Assembly (NCBI GenBank): GCA_025054715.1
Contig: JANWYH010000005.1
Span: 115,632-179,631, forward strand
DNA length: 64,000 bases
Source: Pyrinomonadaceae bacterium
Lineage (GTDB): Bacteria; Acidobacteriota; Blastocatellia; Pyrinomonadales; Pyrinomonadaceae
Direction: 5' to 3'
The notes below the pieces were generated by a model, which had not been told where the DNA came from, did not search any database, and saw only the letters and a program-made list of their open reading frames with translations. The first letter of the stretch is position 1. Each line of letters opens with the position of its first letter. Of this stretch, positions 25,707 through 34,094 are shown in pieces. The position numbers and the translations under genes were made by a program.

Positions 25707-26782
25707 TTACGAGACTGAACAAAATAACCCTTGCGAGCCTTTATTTGGAAAGCTCCGGGACGAGCTAAATTCACCTCCAGCTTAACAAATTTTCCTTCCG
25801 GGAAATCAGCTTCAGAATAATACTCAATAAGATACTGCTTTCTTAGTTCATTTGCAATGCGTAGGAAAATCGTTGCCAACATCTCTTTGTTAAGCCTTAA
25901 GTTTATCTGATTTTGGTAAACATCCTTTAGTTTTGTTGACTGAAAGGTAGAAAGATAGGCAGTTCCGCCGGTTTCCTCTGCAAGCTTTTCCAACGATTTT
26001 TGTCCGGCTTTGCTGATTTTATTTAACTTATAGGAACTGCCAGAAAGATTTATTGAATAGAAAACTACGTCTGCACTTTGCAGTAAACTCAACACTCTCG
26101 AATTTTCTTTTGCTACAGCTTCATCTCTGAATTTCACGGTAAGCTCATAAAGAGATTTAGAATCGAGAGTATCAATCTTCGAACCTAGAATTTTATAGCC
26201 TTGCTGTATTGATTTTGCTACTTGCTTGCTGTTAGTGTCTTCTCCGTCTGTTATAGCGACTATTACCTTACGCACATGCGACGGAGCATGTAGTCTAAGA
26301 TACTCCGCCGCTAAAGCAACCGTATCGTAAAATGCTGTGTATTGCTTCGAAGGCTTAATTTTTTCTATAGCCTCAACTACCTCTTGAAGCTTAGCTCTCT
26401 TTTGAAGCAACACCGGCTCTTCTCCTATCAAAAAGACTGAGGCATAATCTTCAGGCCTTACGACTTCTTGAAGAAACTGTATCAAGGCTTCTCTTTGAAG
26501 CTCATAAATTGATTCTGTGCTAGCAGAAACATCAAAAAGAATAGCGACTTCAAGAGGCGTCTGCTCTGCTCTTAGGACAGAATCTATCTTTTGTAACTTT
26601 CCCTCCTCTTTTAAGAGAAAATCGTTTTCAGTAAGCCCTTCGATAGGATTACCTTTTGAATCTAGAACTGATACCGGCACTAGAACAAGGCGCGATTCAA
26701 CGCGGATAACTTCCTGTTCAGAATCTTGGGCAAAAACAGCAAGTCCAAACAATAACAACGTCAAAAGAGAAAGTTTCTTCAT
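25703..26782 (-). CDS. Secreted VWFA-related protein of the acidobacterial type
   Basis: 359 residues. A signal peptide (about 1-18, ending GLAVFAQ) is followed by the Acidobacteria-typical beta module IRVESRLVLVPVSVLDSKGN and IEGLTENDFLLKEEGKLQ, then a von Willebrand A domain from about 85. The metal-site motif DVSAS (DxSxS) and the later ITDGEDTN are present, so MIDAS function is likely intact. Substrate or partner is unknown; such proteins are abundant in this phylum. It overlaps the OmpA-like gene by ATGA (26779-26782), so the two are co-translated and may act together at the outer membrane or peptidoglycan. Confidence 0.9.
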   Translation of the reverse strand: MKKLSLLTLLLFGLAVFAQDSEQEVIRVESRLVLVPVSVLDSKGNPIEGLTENDFLLKEEGKLQKIDSVLRAEQTPLEVAILFDVSASTESIYELQREALIQFLQEVVRPEDYASVFLIGEEPVLLQKRAKLQEVVEAIEKIKPSKQYTAFYDTVALAAEYLRLHAPSHVRKVIVAITDGEDTNSKQVAKSIQQGYKILGSKIDTLDSKSLYELTVKFRDEAVAKENSRVLSLLQSADVVFYSINLSGSSYKLNKISKAGQKSLEKLAEETGGTAYLSTFQSTKLKDVYQNQINLRLNKEMLATIFLRIANELRKQYLIEYYSEADFPEGKFVKLEVNLARPGAFQIKARKGYFVQSRN

Positions 26783-27735
26783 TGGACTCTTTGAGTATTC
26801 GGAAGTCGGACTTCAACATTCTGATTAAGACCACGGCTGACTAGAATCTTTACTTCCACCCTTCGATTCTGCGCACGCCCCGACGGAGTCGTATTGTCAG
26901 CTGCTGGTTGAAGCTCTCCGAAACCATAAGATTGACCTATTCTCCTAAGAGGTATGTTGTGAGTCTGAACTAGATAATCTATAACAGCTTTTGCGCGACG
27001 CTCACTTAAAATTTTATTTGTTTTCTCATCCCCATCTGACGAAGCAAACCCAGTCACTTCGATAATGTAGCCTTTCAAAGTCATCGCCGTTTGGGCTATT
27101 TTATCTAATTGAGCTTTTGCCTCAGGAGAAAGGGCTGCGCTTCCGACCTTAAAGTAAACTGTTGTGCTAGAATGAACGACATAATCATCAATCGCTGTTA
27201 TTCTTGCATTTGTAGCGTTTACACCTTCAACAGCAGCATCCGCCGTCTCTTGTGCCGCTTTTGCACCACCGCGCGCAGCATTTGATATTGCCATTAACTC
27301 GTCTATTTGACCCGACAGCCGCTCAGCATTTTGCTCTACTTGAGAAAGGCGCTCTTCTGTAGGAGTTACCCGACTATCAACAGTTCTAGCTACTTCGAGA
27401 TCGTCCTTATCAAACCTGATTTTGTTAGCTATTAGATTCTCTCCGTCTCCAATTCCTTCAACTTCAAGATTCAAGCCCCGAACTATCTGAGTAGAACCTA
27501 TCTTCTCTCCACTTCTAAATAGACTGGATTTTGTCTTAATGCTTGTCGATCCAGTAATTACAACGGAAGTATCAACTCCTAAAGCGTCACGCACAATCAG
27601 TCTATCTTTGTCTCGGGCTATCACTACGCCCTTAACTTTCATCTTCTGGCCCGCAGGTACTTTCCTTATGGCATCCTGCGCTAACACACTTAAACTTAAA
27701 GCCACCCCAAGAACCACTAGAAAAATCTTCTTCAC
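26779..27735 (-). CDS. OmpA-family outer-membrane/peptidoglycan-associated protein
   Basis: About 318 residues. The signal peptide MKKIFLVVLGVALSLSVLAQ is preceded by an ideal AAAGGAG site 8 bases before a GTG. I therefore start at this GTG (27735), not at the ATG at 27753, which includes the ribosome site in its own coding sequence. Next come a beta-rich domain at about 20-110 (KVKGVVIARDKDRLIVRD), a coiled coil at about 125-185, and a C-terminal OmpA domain (TVYFKVGSAALSPEAKAQLD, EVTGFASSDGD, LSERRAKAVIDYL, GRAQNRRVEVKI) that binds peptidoglycan. It is coupled to the VWA gene downstream. A perfect TTGACAA palindrome lies about 60 bases upstream. Confidence 0.88.
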   Translation of the reverse strand: MKKIFLVVLGVALSLSVLAQDAIRKVPAGQKMKVKGVVIARDKDRLIVRDALGVDTSVVITGSTSIKTKSSLFRSGEKIGSTQIVRGLNLEVEGIGDGENLIANKIRFDKDDLEVARTVDSRVTPTEERLSQVEQNAERLSGQIDELMAISNAARGGAKAAQETADAAVEGVNATNARITAIDDYVVHSSTTVYFKVGSAALSPEAKAQLDKIAQTAMTLKGYIIEVTGFASSDGDEKTNKILSERRAKAVIDYLVQTHNIPLRRIGQSYGFGELQPAADNTTPSGRAQNRRVEVKILVSRGLNQNVEVRLPNTQRVQ

Positions 27736-27793
27736 TTTTGTCACTCCTTTCATTCAAACAAATAATGATCAAATCTTTGAGAAGTTTTTGCGG

Positions 27794-27809
27794 TTGACAA
27801 GGTTGTCAA
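27794..27809. promoter_or_regulatory. Perfect inverted repeat upstream of the OmpA-VWA gene pair (candidate operator)
   Basis: TTGACAA (27794-27800), GG, TTGTCAA (27803-27809). A two-base spacer is too short for a stable RNA loop, so a DNA-binding dimer site is more likely than a terminator. The half-site GTTGACAA also occurs in the tandem repeats at 3307-3340. Confidence 0.5.
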
Positions 27810-27856
27810 TCAAGAAGATTTTACATCAAAAACTAATGTTTTTGAATGTTTTTCAA

Positions 27857-28249
27857 TTAAAAGGAATCCTCAATTTCGTAGGTGGCTATACTTGTTGGTG
27901 TTTCATAACATCTGACCTTATAAACCTGAACGCGCGGATCATCAATTCTAGAAGCTACGTATTCAAGAATAAACCTAGCTATATTTTCTGCCGATGGATT
28001 AAGCTCTTCGTCAAATGGCGAAAGCTCATTTAGATTTCTGTGATCAAGATATTTCACAACTTCATCGGCAGCTTTTTTCAGATCGCCAAAATCAATCAAA
28101 AGTCCTATGTCATTAAGCTCTCTGCCGCGGGCATAAATTTCAACTTTGTAATTATGCCCATGTAAGTTTTCACACTTTCCTTTATAACCTCTAAGCTGAT
28201 GAGCGCTTGAAAATTCTCTCTCTATCATCACTTCGTAAAATGCTCGCAT
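27857..28249 (-). CDS. queD: 6-carboxy-5,6,7,8-tetrahydropterin synthase
   Basis: 130 residues. It makes 6-carboxytetrahydropterin from dihydroneopterin triphosphate in queuosine (7-deazaguanine) synthesis. Zinc ligands His17 (SSAHQLRGY), His30 and His32 (CENLHGHNYKVEI), and catalytic Cys26 are all visible, as are LIDFGDLKK, LDHRNLNEL and CYETPTSIATYE. It overlaps the 3' end of the dinG-like gene by 22 bases, so it is probably co-transcribed with it. No other queuosine gene is in the window. No preQ1 riboswitch is possible upstream, as that space is coding. Confidence 0.95.
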   Translation of the reverse strand: MRAFYEVMIEREFSSAHQLRGYKGKCENLHGHNYKVEIYARGRELNDIGLLIDFGDLKKAADEVVKYLDHRNLNELSPFDEELNPSAENIARFILEYVASRIDDPRVQVYKVRCYETPTSIATYEIEDSF

Positions 28250-30246
28250 ACGCCCAAGAACTGTTTTAAATCCTCCAATCTAGAAGTAATTTTCATTTCT
28301 GGAAGAGAGTTTATGAATTTTTTCCCATAAGACTTTGTTCTAATCCTTGGATCGAGGATTGCAACTACACCTTTATCGCGCTTACTTCTTATAAGTCTTC
28401 CGACTCCTTGTCTTAAAAGTATAATCGCTTGCGGCAAGAAGTATTCATTAAAAGCATCACCACCTTGTCTTTTGATAAACTCAGCTCTTGCTTTAAGAAG
28501 CGGATCGGTTGGAACAGCAAACGGAAGTTTATCAATAATTACGCAAGAAAGCTGATCGCCTACCACATCCACTCCCTGCCAGAAACTAGAAGTAGCAAAA
28601 AGAACAGAATTTGGAGTTTGCTTGAAAGTATCTAGAAGAGTCGCTCTACTACTCTGCCCTTGAACAAAACATTGAAAACTTACTTGCCCTTTCACAAGCT
28701 CATAAAGAGCATTCATAGATTGATTACTGGTGCAAAGAACAAATGCCCTTCCTTGAGTTACCTGTAGAATCTTTACTATTTCTTTTGCCATCTGCTGAAT
28801 ATAGTCCGAAGAATTAGGCTCGGGCATATCTTCAGGTAAATACAGGAGTGCCTGCTTACGATAATCAAAGCCAGAACCAAGCAAAAGCGTTTCGCAAGAA
28901 TCGTCAAAAAGGCCTAACCTTTTTTTAATGTAGTCAAAACTTCCCTCAGAAGAAAGCGTTGCTGAAGTCAATATGACGGTAGAGTTTTCAAAGATTCTTT
29001 CCCTTAGCAAATGCGATACACTTATAGGCGAAGCATGTAGAGTCAAACTCCCGTTCTGTCTTTCAGCCCAATACACAAAATTCTCATCAGAGCAATTTAA
29101 TATTCTTTGCAAAGCAAGCCGAATTTGCTTGAGATAACGCAAGAAAGTTTCCTTTTCTGCATCTTCTTCACCTTTTTCTACCATGATTGAAAATGATAAT
29201 CCGCAATCAGGATTTTCTAAAACAACTGAACTTTCTTTAATGCCGTTCTCAAGACTTTCAAGTGCTTTATCAAGAAAAGTTAGCGCTTCTCCTAAAACAG
29301 TAAAACCTTCTTGCAAATAAAGATCCGATCGCAAAATTTGCTTTTTCACTTCGTTTCCGATGAATTGTGATACCTTTTCAAAAGACTCATTTGCAGCTTT
29401 GTGAACATTTTTTAAGATTTCTGCGATTCTGTTATCATATTCAAAATTTGCTAGCTCAATAAGCTCTTCTATCTGATACTTTGAAACCTCAAAACCAAAG
29501 TAATTCGCAGCGACATCTTCTATAAGATGCGCTTCGTCGAAAATAACAACGTCGTAATCCGGCAAAACCTTTCCATACTCATTTTCACGGACCATTAAAT
29601 CAGCAAATAGAAGATGATGATTAACAACAATAATCTGAGCCGACTCTGCCTCTTTACGCATTTTCGTAATAAAGCATCTATCAAAATCTGCACATTGTTG
29701 CCCCAAACAGGTTTCGCTTCTTGCGCTTATGTATTTTAAGAAAGGAGCGTTTTCAGGTATCAAAAGCTCAGCAAAATCTCCTGTTTGCGTTTCTTCTGAC
29801 CAAGATTCCAAATCTCTGAATGCATCTACTTCTTCAAGGTTTTGCAGAATAGGCTGATTGCTTAGTCTCTTCATTCGATTTAAGCATAAATAGTTAGAGC
29901 GCCCTTTAATACAAACAGCCTTGAATTTTAAAATCTGCAAAAGAAATGGTATGTCCTTTTTAATTAGCTGATCCTGAAGATTCTTCGTTCCAGTAGAAAT
30001 GATTACTCTTTTCTTGTTTCTAAGCGCATAATCCACTGCCGAAACTAGATAGGCTAAAGTCTTGCCGGTCCCTGTGCCTGCTTCTACAATCAAATGTCTT
30101 TTTTCCAAAAGAGCTTTACTGACCGCCTCGGCCATTTTGATTTGAGACGGACGAAATTCGTAAGCTCTCCCTAACCCTTGAGCTATTATTCCATTAACAC
30201 CAAAAATTTCCTCAGAACTAAACAACCTACCTATAGTATAGAACAC
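28228..30246 (-). CDS. dinG: ATP-dependent DNA helicase of the DinG/XPD family
   Basis: 672 residues. Superfamily 2 helicase with 5'-3' polarity that resolves R-loops and unusual structures. Seen: Walker A EAGTGTGKTLAYLVSAVDYA, an iron-sulfur cysteine set (CIKGRSNYLC and CLGQQCADFDRC), the DEAH box VVIFDEAHLIEDVAA, motif V/VI segments FATSSFWQGVDVVGD and LRQGVGRLIRSKRD. It lacks an N-terminal exonuclease domain, so it is closer to E. coli DinG/YoaA than to the Gram-positive form. The GTG at 30246 is the longest start. A TTG at 30225 (residue 8) sits 9 bases after a TATACT and is an alternative. Confidence 0.93.
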   Translation of the reverse strand: MFYTIGRLFSSEEIFGVNGIIAQGLGRAYEFRPSQIKMAEAVSKALLEKRHLIVEAGTGTGKTLAYLVSAVDYALRNKKRVIISTGTKNLQDQLIKKDIPFLLQILKFKAVCIKGRSNYLCLNRMKRLSNQPILQNLEEVDAFRDLESWSEETQTGDFAELLIPENAPFLKYISARSETCLGQQCADFDRCFITKMRKEAESAQIIVVNHHLLFADLMVRENEYGKVLPDYDVVIFDEAHLIEDVAANYFGFEVSKYQIEELIELANFEYDNRIAEILKNVHKAANESFEKVSQFIGNEVKKQILRSDLYLQEGFTVLGEALTFLDKALESLENGIKESSVVLENPDCGLSFSIMVEKGEEDAEKETFLRYLKQIRLALQRILNCSDENFVYWAERQNGSLTLHASPISVSHLLRERIFENSTVILTSATLSSEGSFDYIKKRLGLFDDSCETLLLGSGFDYRKQALLYLPEDMPEPNSSDYIQQMAKEIVKILQVTQGRAFVLCTSNQSMNALYELVKGQVSFQCFVQGQSSRATLLDTFKQTPNSVLFATSSFWQGVDVVGDQLSCVIIDKLPFAVPTDPLLKARAEFIKRQGGDAFNEYFLPQAIILLRQGVGRLIRSKRDKGVVAILDPRIRTKSYGKKFINSLPEMKITSRLEDLKQFLGVCEHFTK

Positions 30247-30611
30247 AACCTTTATGTATGCAGCAAGAAAGCCCTTTAAGTTTTTTAGAAAAACTTACGT
30301 AACCCAACGACAGAAACTTTCATAAGCCTTTCTAAAAAACTCTTTCGTATCCCTCGCATGCTTAATTTGAGGTTGATTCATGAAATATTATTAACCCGAG
30401 AGTAGAGATAGGTAGTGCATGTTGATAGACAAAACGTTGGAAAAGGAGGCAGAGATAATCTGTTATTTTCGGTCTCTCCCTCTTTCTGCGTTATGTTATG
30501 TCTTATACTGCAATCATATCCGAACCAGAAATAAAGATTCACCTTCAAAAAGAGCAAAAGGAGTAAAAAGATTCGTCTCGACTTTTAGAACATCAGCCAA
30601 AGGAGAAAAAC
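30247..30611. other. 365-base divergent intergenic stretch
   Basis: It separates the dinG-like gene and the SH3-like gene. An AT-rich hairpin AAGTTTTT-TAG-AAAAACTT lies at 30278-30296 without an adjoining T-tract. A TATACT near 30503 could be a -10 for the rightward gene. A 95-codon frame (30419-30706) running into the next gene has no ribosome site and looks accidental. No RNA gene is recognised. Confidence 0.5.
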
Positions 30612-31355
30612 ATGAAAAGATTCGCATTCTTTTTGCTGTTTTCTTTCGTAACTTCAACCGTTTCAGCGCAACAAAAAAGCGTAGCTTTGCAGAAACGTTC
30701 GGATAAGAAGACAAAAGAAGAAGCAGTCTTTGTAGTTATAGACGAAAGACTTGCCGTAGTTAGAACCGATGCCAGTCTTTACGCTACGCCAATCCAAAGA
30801 ATAAGAAGAGGAAGAATCGTAACTGTATCCGCGACAAAACAAGACGAAAACGGAATAAAGTTTTATCTGATTCAGCTTCCAAACTTAAAAGGCTGGATTC
30901 AAGCCGAAGCACTTGCCTTCACTAAATCGAAAACAGATGATAGAAGACTCGTAATGCTAATACAGGGTTCAAGCGGATTTGATAAGATCGAACGCGTAGC
31001 CATATTCTTAAAACACTATCCTAATTCGGAATTCAGACCTGCTGTTTTGCTTCTTTTTGGAGACTTACTGGAAGAAGCTGCCTACAATTTAAGCAGAGAT
31101 GCAAATAGAAGACTAGACGAAAAAGAAATGAAAGCCTCAGGAGCACCTATCAAAAGTTTTTATCTGAGCTACAGCGGTCTAGACAGATACAGAAAACTAG
31201 GAGTAGTCTTCCTCTTCAACGAGAACACGAGAAGCTTTCATTACGACGGTCAAGCATGGAAAGAAATTATTAACCGTTACCCAAATACCTTTGAAGCAAC
31301 CGAAGCGAAAAAAAGATTGGAAAATTTAGAATTAAAAATGCAGCAAACGAAATAG
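30612..31355 (+). CDS. Exported protein with bacterial SH3-like domain
   Basis: 247 residues. A signal peptide (about 1-19, ending TVSAQQ) is followed by an SH3b-like domain at about 40-100, with VVRTDASLYATPIQRIRRGR and QLPNLKGWIQAEAL. The helical C-terminal part carries TPR-like elements (FLKHYPNSEFRPAVLLLFGD and INRYPNTFEATEAKKRLENL). It probably acts in the periplasm, perhaps binding peptidoglycan or a protein partner. The ATG has a GGAGAAAAAC ribosome site. It is a single gene followed by 99 bases to the convergent MscS gene. I do not recognise a named family. Confidence 0.72.
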   Translation: MKRFAFFLLFSFVTSTVSAQQKSVALQKRSDKKTKEEAVFVVIDERLAVVRTDASLYATPIQRIRRGRIVTVSATKQDENGIKFYLIQLPNLKGWIQAEALAFTKSKTDDRRLVMLIQGSSGFDKIERVAIFLKHYPNSEFRPAVLLLFGDLLEEAAYNLSRDANRRLDEKEMKASGAPIKSFYLSYSGLDRYRKLGVVFLFNENTRSFHYDGQAWKEIINRYPNTFEATEAKKRLENLELKMQQTK

Positions 31356-31454
31356 TCGCCGTGTTTTACGAAGGATGTAGCCCCTAGAAGAAGCTAACCC
31401 TCTCTATCGTGAAAAGTTTCCTAAACCAAAGTTAAATTCAAGTCATTTACAAAT

Positions 31455-32306
31455 TCACTGCTTAGGAAAAATCTCTATACCCACAGCTTCGAGATTTTCT
31501 TTTACTCTAACCGCACATTCGTCAAAAACCTGTAATGTACTGAAAACCTCAGTTCTAACCCAGAAGAAAGCGGTAATCTCAACTCCTTCCGATAAAAAAC
31601 TAGTCACGAAGACCTTAACTGCTCTTTCCTTGCTAACACCTTCAACACCAGACACGGCTTGCTCCGTGATTTTTTTGGCTTTCAGCAAATCAGCATCGTA
31701 AGAAATCACAAGTTTCAAAACCATTCTTTTTTCAGTTCCAGCACTTCTTATCGTAAGTGCCGTCGAATACATATCCCCATTTGGTATTAAAACCAACTCG
31801 CCATCGTCTTTTTTCAACTGAGTAGCTCTAATTCCTATGTATTCTACTTTCCCTTGATTACTACCAACCGCGACGTAATCGCCTATTTTGAATGGCTGCC
31901 GCCATAGAATCAAAATCCCAGATAATAAATTGTTTAGAATATCCTTCGTTGCAAAACCAACAATAAAAGAGGTAAAACCAAGACCAGTTATCAAATCGCC
32001 GAATCTAAGAGTTGGCACTACGACTACCAAAGCAGTTAAAAAACCTACCGAAAAAATAGTAAGAAATATCAACCTACTAAAAAGTAACCTAAGCCTGTAA
32101 TCAAGCTTTGTTCTTGAAGAAAAAGACCAAAAAAGTTTTTTCAAAACCTTCGAAAAAAGCCAGAATATAACTAAAATCAGAAAACCTGCTAATATATTGG
32201 GAAGACGCTCTATTATTGAATTTAGAACTTCATTTATGGTCTTTATAGCTATATCACCTACAGTAAAAGCGTTTTCAGCAATGACTGATGGTGATGGAAT
32301 TTGCAT
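31455..32306 (-). CDS. Small-conductance mechanosensitive channel (MscS family)
   Basis: 283 residues, close to E. coli MscS (286). It opens under membrane tension to release osmolytes. Seen: three N-terminal transmembrane segments (about 35-55, 75-98 and 105-125), the pore-side helix TSFIVGFATKDILNNLLSG, then the beta domain RQPFKIGDYVAVGSNQGKVE and LVLIPNGDMYSTALTIRS, and a C-terminal alpha/beta domain. Its own promoter (TTGATA, 17 bases, TAAAAT) ends 8 bases before the ATG and there is no ribosome site. It is divergent from dps. Confidence 0.94.
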   Translation of the reverse strand: MQIPSPSVIAENAFTVGDIAIKTINEVLNSIIERLPNILAGFLILVIFWLFSKVLKKLFWSFSSRTKLDYRLRLLFSRLIFLTIFSVGFLTALVVVVPTLRFGDLITGLGFTSFIVGFATKDILNNLLSGILILWRQPFKIGDYVAVGSNQGKVEYIGIRATQLKKDDGELVLIPNGDMYSTALTIRSAGTEKRMVLKLVISYDADLLKAKKITEQAVSGVEGVSKERAVKVFVTSFLSEGVEITAFFWVRTEVFSTLQVFDECAVRVKENLEAVGIEIFPKQ

Positions 32307-32314
32307 ATCGAAGA

Positions 32315-32343
32315 ATTTTAGACGAAAGGTGCTAAATTATCAA
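32315..32343 (-). promoter_or_regulatory. Promoter of the MscS gene
   Basis: Minus strand: TTGATA (32343 to 32338), 17 bases, TAAAAT (32320 to 32315), 10 of 12 consensus positions. The ATG begins 9 bases after the -10 element, so the transcript should have a leader of about 2 bases. Confidence 0.65.
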
Positions 32344-32350
32344 AATTCAT

Positions 32351-32379
32351 TTGACTTTGACAGAATTTAGAATTAGAAT
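32351..32379 (+). promoter_or_regulatory. Promoter of dps
   Basis: TTGACT (32351-32356), 17 bases, TAGAAT (32374-32379), 10 of 12 consensus positions. The -10 element lies inside the PerR-like palindrome, so repressor binding would block polymerase. The predicted start near 32386 is followed closely by the GGAGG ribosome site at 32391-32395. Confidence 0.7.
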
Positions 32380-32390
32380 AATTCTAAATT
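32364..32390. promoter_or_regulatory. PerR/Fur-type operator over the dps promoter
   Basis: TTAGAAT-A-ATTCTAA (32373-32387) is a perfect 7-1-7 palindrome matching the architecture of PerR boxes (TTATAATNATTATAA). A second perfect inverted repeat overlaps it: AATTTAGAATT (32364-32374) and AATTCTAAATT (32380-32390), 11 bp with a 5-base spacer. Peroxide-responsive control of dps is well known in other bacteria. Confidence 0.7.
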
Positions 32391-32403
32391 GGAGGAAAAG
32401 ACT

Positions 32404-32886
32404 ATGCAAATGCATAAAACAAAGAACGACATACCAGCAGAAAAACGCGAAAAGGTGATTGCGATTTTGAATCAGAGACTCTCAGATGCGATAGATTTGA
32501 AATCACAAGCTAAGCAGGCTCATTGGAACGTGAAAGGAATGCAATTTTTCTCGCTTCATGAACTTTTCGATCATGTAGCAACAGAAATAGAAGGTCATAT
32601 AGACACGATAGCCGAGAGAGTTACCACACTTGGTGGAACTGCTCTAGGAACAGTTAGAATAGCAGCACAAAATTCATCACTTAAGGAATATCCGCATGAA
32701 ATAACTGACGGCAGTGCGCATGTCGAAGCGCTCGCGTCTGTGCTTGCTGATTTTGGAGCAAAGGTAAGAAAAAACATTGATGATGCAGAAGAGCTTGGCG
32801 ACGCTGACACAGCGGATTTATTCACAGAAGTCTCTCGTTCGATTGATAAGCTCTTATGGCTCGTCGAAGCACACAATCAAGCCTAA
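32404..32886 (+). CDS. dps: Dps family ferritin-like DNA-protection protein
   Basis: About 160 residues. It forms a dodecameric shell that oxidises ferrous iron with peroxide and stores it, protecting DNA. The intersubunit ferroxidase motif is visible: KQAHWNVKGMQFFSLHELFD, then HVATEIEGHIDTIAERVTTL, supplying His, Asp and Glu ligands. I start at the ATG at 32404, because GGAGG at 32391-32395 gives ideal spacing and the longer frame opens with TTG inside the operator. A PerR-like palindrome overlaps its promoter and a strong terminator follows, so it is a peroxide-regulated single-gene unit. Confidence 0.96.
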   Translation: MQMHKTKNDIPAEKREKVIAILNQRLSDAIDLKSQAKQAHWNVKGMQFFSLHELFDHVATEIEGHIDTIAERVTTLGGTALGTVRIAAQNSSLKEYPHEITDGSAHVEALASVLADFGAKVRKNIDDAEELGDADTADLFTEVSRSIDKLLWLVEAHNQA

Positions 32887-32891
32887 AAACC

Positions 32892-32933
32892 CCTGTTAAG
32901 TCCTTTCCTTCGCGAAAGGGCTTAACAGGTTTT
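32892..32933 (+). terminator. Rho-independent terminator of dps
   Basis: CCTGTTAAGTCCTTTC (32892-32907) pairs with GAAAGGGCTTAACAGG (32914-32929), a 16-bp stem with one G-T pair and a 6-base loop, followed by TTTT. Confidence 0.92.
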
Positions 32934-33022
32934 CTTCTCTAAAAAAATTCACATTCCAAACCTGTTCTTCTTTCTTAACACCAAAAATATTCATTATGTT
33001 AATCTAATAAGTTGTGGTTACT

Positions 33023-34093
33023 ATGAAACCATTTAGGATTCGCAATATAGAGATAAATCCGCCACTGATACTTTCTCCGATGGCTGGAGTAACGGACTAT
33101 ACTTTTCGGAGGCTAATAAAAAGGCGTGGCGGAGTTGGTTTAGTGGTTTCTGAGTTTATTTCGGTAGAAGGACTAACGAGAAGTAACCCGAAGTCATGGC
33201 GTCAGATGAAATTTGATGAATTCGAGCGCCCGATTGCAATTCAGATATTCGGAGCTCAACCAGAACGAATGGCAATGGCAGCTGAGATGGTTGAAGAAGC
33301 TGGGGCTGACATTGTCGACATAAATTGTGGCTGCCCTGCTCCAAAGGTTGTAAAACACGGTGGAGGAAGTGCTCTTTTAAGAGATTTGCCAAGGTTAGAG
33401 CAGATTTTAAAAGCCGTTAAAAAGGCGATTTCCATTCCGCTTACTTTGAAGATGCGCATTGGCTACAGTGACAATGAAATAAACGCTGTAGAAGTTGCAA
33501 AGCTGGCTCAAGATTGTGGAGTAGAACATATCGCCGTTCATGGAAGAACAAGAGAGCAAGGTTACAAGGGTTTGGCCAATTGGGACGTTATAAGACAAGT
33601 AAAAGAAGCTGTTTCAATTCCTGTCTCTGGCAATGGCGACATAACCACAATCGAATATGGTCTTAGAAAATGGCGCGAGTCGGGCGTTGACGGAATTTTA
33701 ATTGGTAGAGGCGCAATGCAAAATCCTTGGATTTTTCGACAATTTCAAGACGTTTTAGAAGGCAGGACTCCTTATCAACCTTCTCTAGAGGAGAAAAAAA
33801 AGGTTTTGCTTGAATTTTTTGAGATGCTTCGCGAGGAAATGCCAGAATTTGCTGCATTAGGCAAGATGAAACAGCTTGCCGGTCAGTTTACAAAGGGTCT
33901 TGTCGGTGGTGCTCAATTTCGACAAAAACTTTATCATTCTCAATCGGCTCAAGAGATCCTAGATAACATAACCATTTATTTTGAAACGATAAGCAAGGAA
34001 AAGACCTACGGTGATGGATTGATCGAGGCAGACCCTGAGCTTGAAATTACTTCTTGTGATGCTTTTTCGATGGAAGCTGCTTGTGAGGCGTAA
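33023..34093 (+). CDS. dusB: tRNA-dihydrouridine synthase
   Basis: About 356 residues. FMN enzyme that reduces specific uridines in tRNA with NADPH. Seen: NPPLILSPMAGVTDYTFRRL wording at the N-terminus, IQIFGAQPERMAMAAE, the active-site stretch DINCGCPAPKVVKHGGGSAL with the catalytic Cys, LKMRIGY, AVHGRTREQGYKGLANW and GILIGRGAMQNPWIF. It resembles the DusB branch most. ATG 33023 gives the usual start (MKPFRIRNIEI). The upstream GTG at 33014 lies 8 bases after an extended -10 (TGTTAATCT, 32997-33005) and would suit a leaderless message. Confidence 0.94.
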   Translation: MKPFRIRNIEINPPLILSPMAGVTDYTFRRLIKRRGGVGLVVSEFISVEGLTRSNPKSWRQMKFDEFERPIAIQIFGAQPERMAMAAEMVEEAGADIVDINCGCPAPKVVKHGGGSALLRDLPRLEQILKAVKKAISIPLTLKMRIGYSDNEINAVEVAKLAQDCGVEHIAVHGRTREQGYKGLANWDVIRQVKEAVSIPVSGNGDITTIEYGLRKWRESGVDGILIGRGAMQNPWIFRQFQDVLEGRTPYQPSLEEKKKVLLEFFEMLREEMPEFAALGKMKQLAGQFTKGLVGGAQFRQKLYHSQSAQEILDNITIYFETISKEKTYGDGLIEADPELEITSCDAFSMEAACEA

Positions 34094-34094
34094 G

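Noticed and set aside
27736..27753. ATG at 27753 as start of the OmpA-like gene
   Set aside because: It would translate the AAAGGAG ribosome site that lies ideally before the GTG at 27735, and would disturb the signal peptide.
30278..30296. AT-only hairpin considered as a terminator
   Set aside because: No gene ends beside it and no T-run follows; pure A/T stems of this size arise often in this base composition.
30419..30706. 95-codon frame upstream of and overlapping the SH3-like gene
   Set aside because: It has no ribosome site, its composition is not protein-like, and the overlapping SH3-like gene has a ribosome site and signal peptide.
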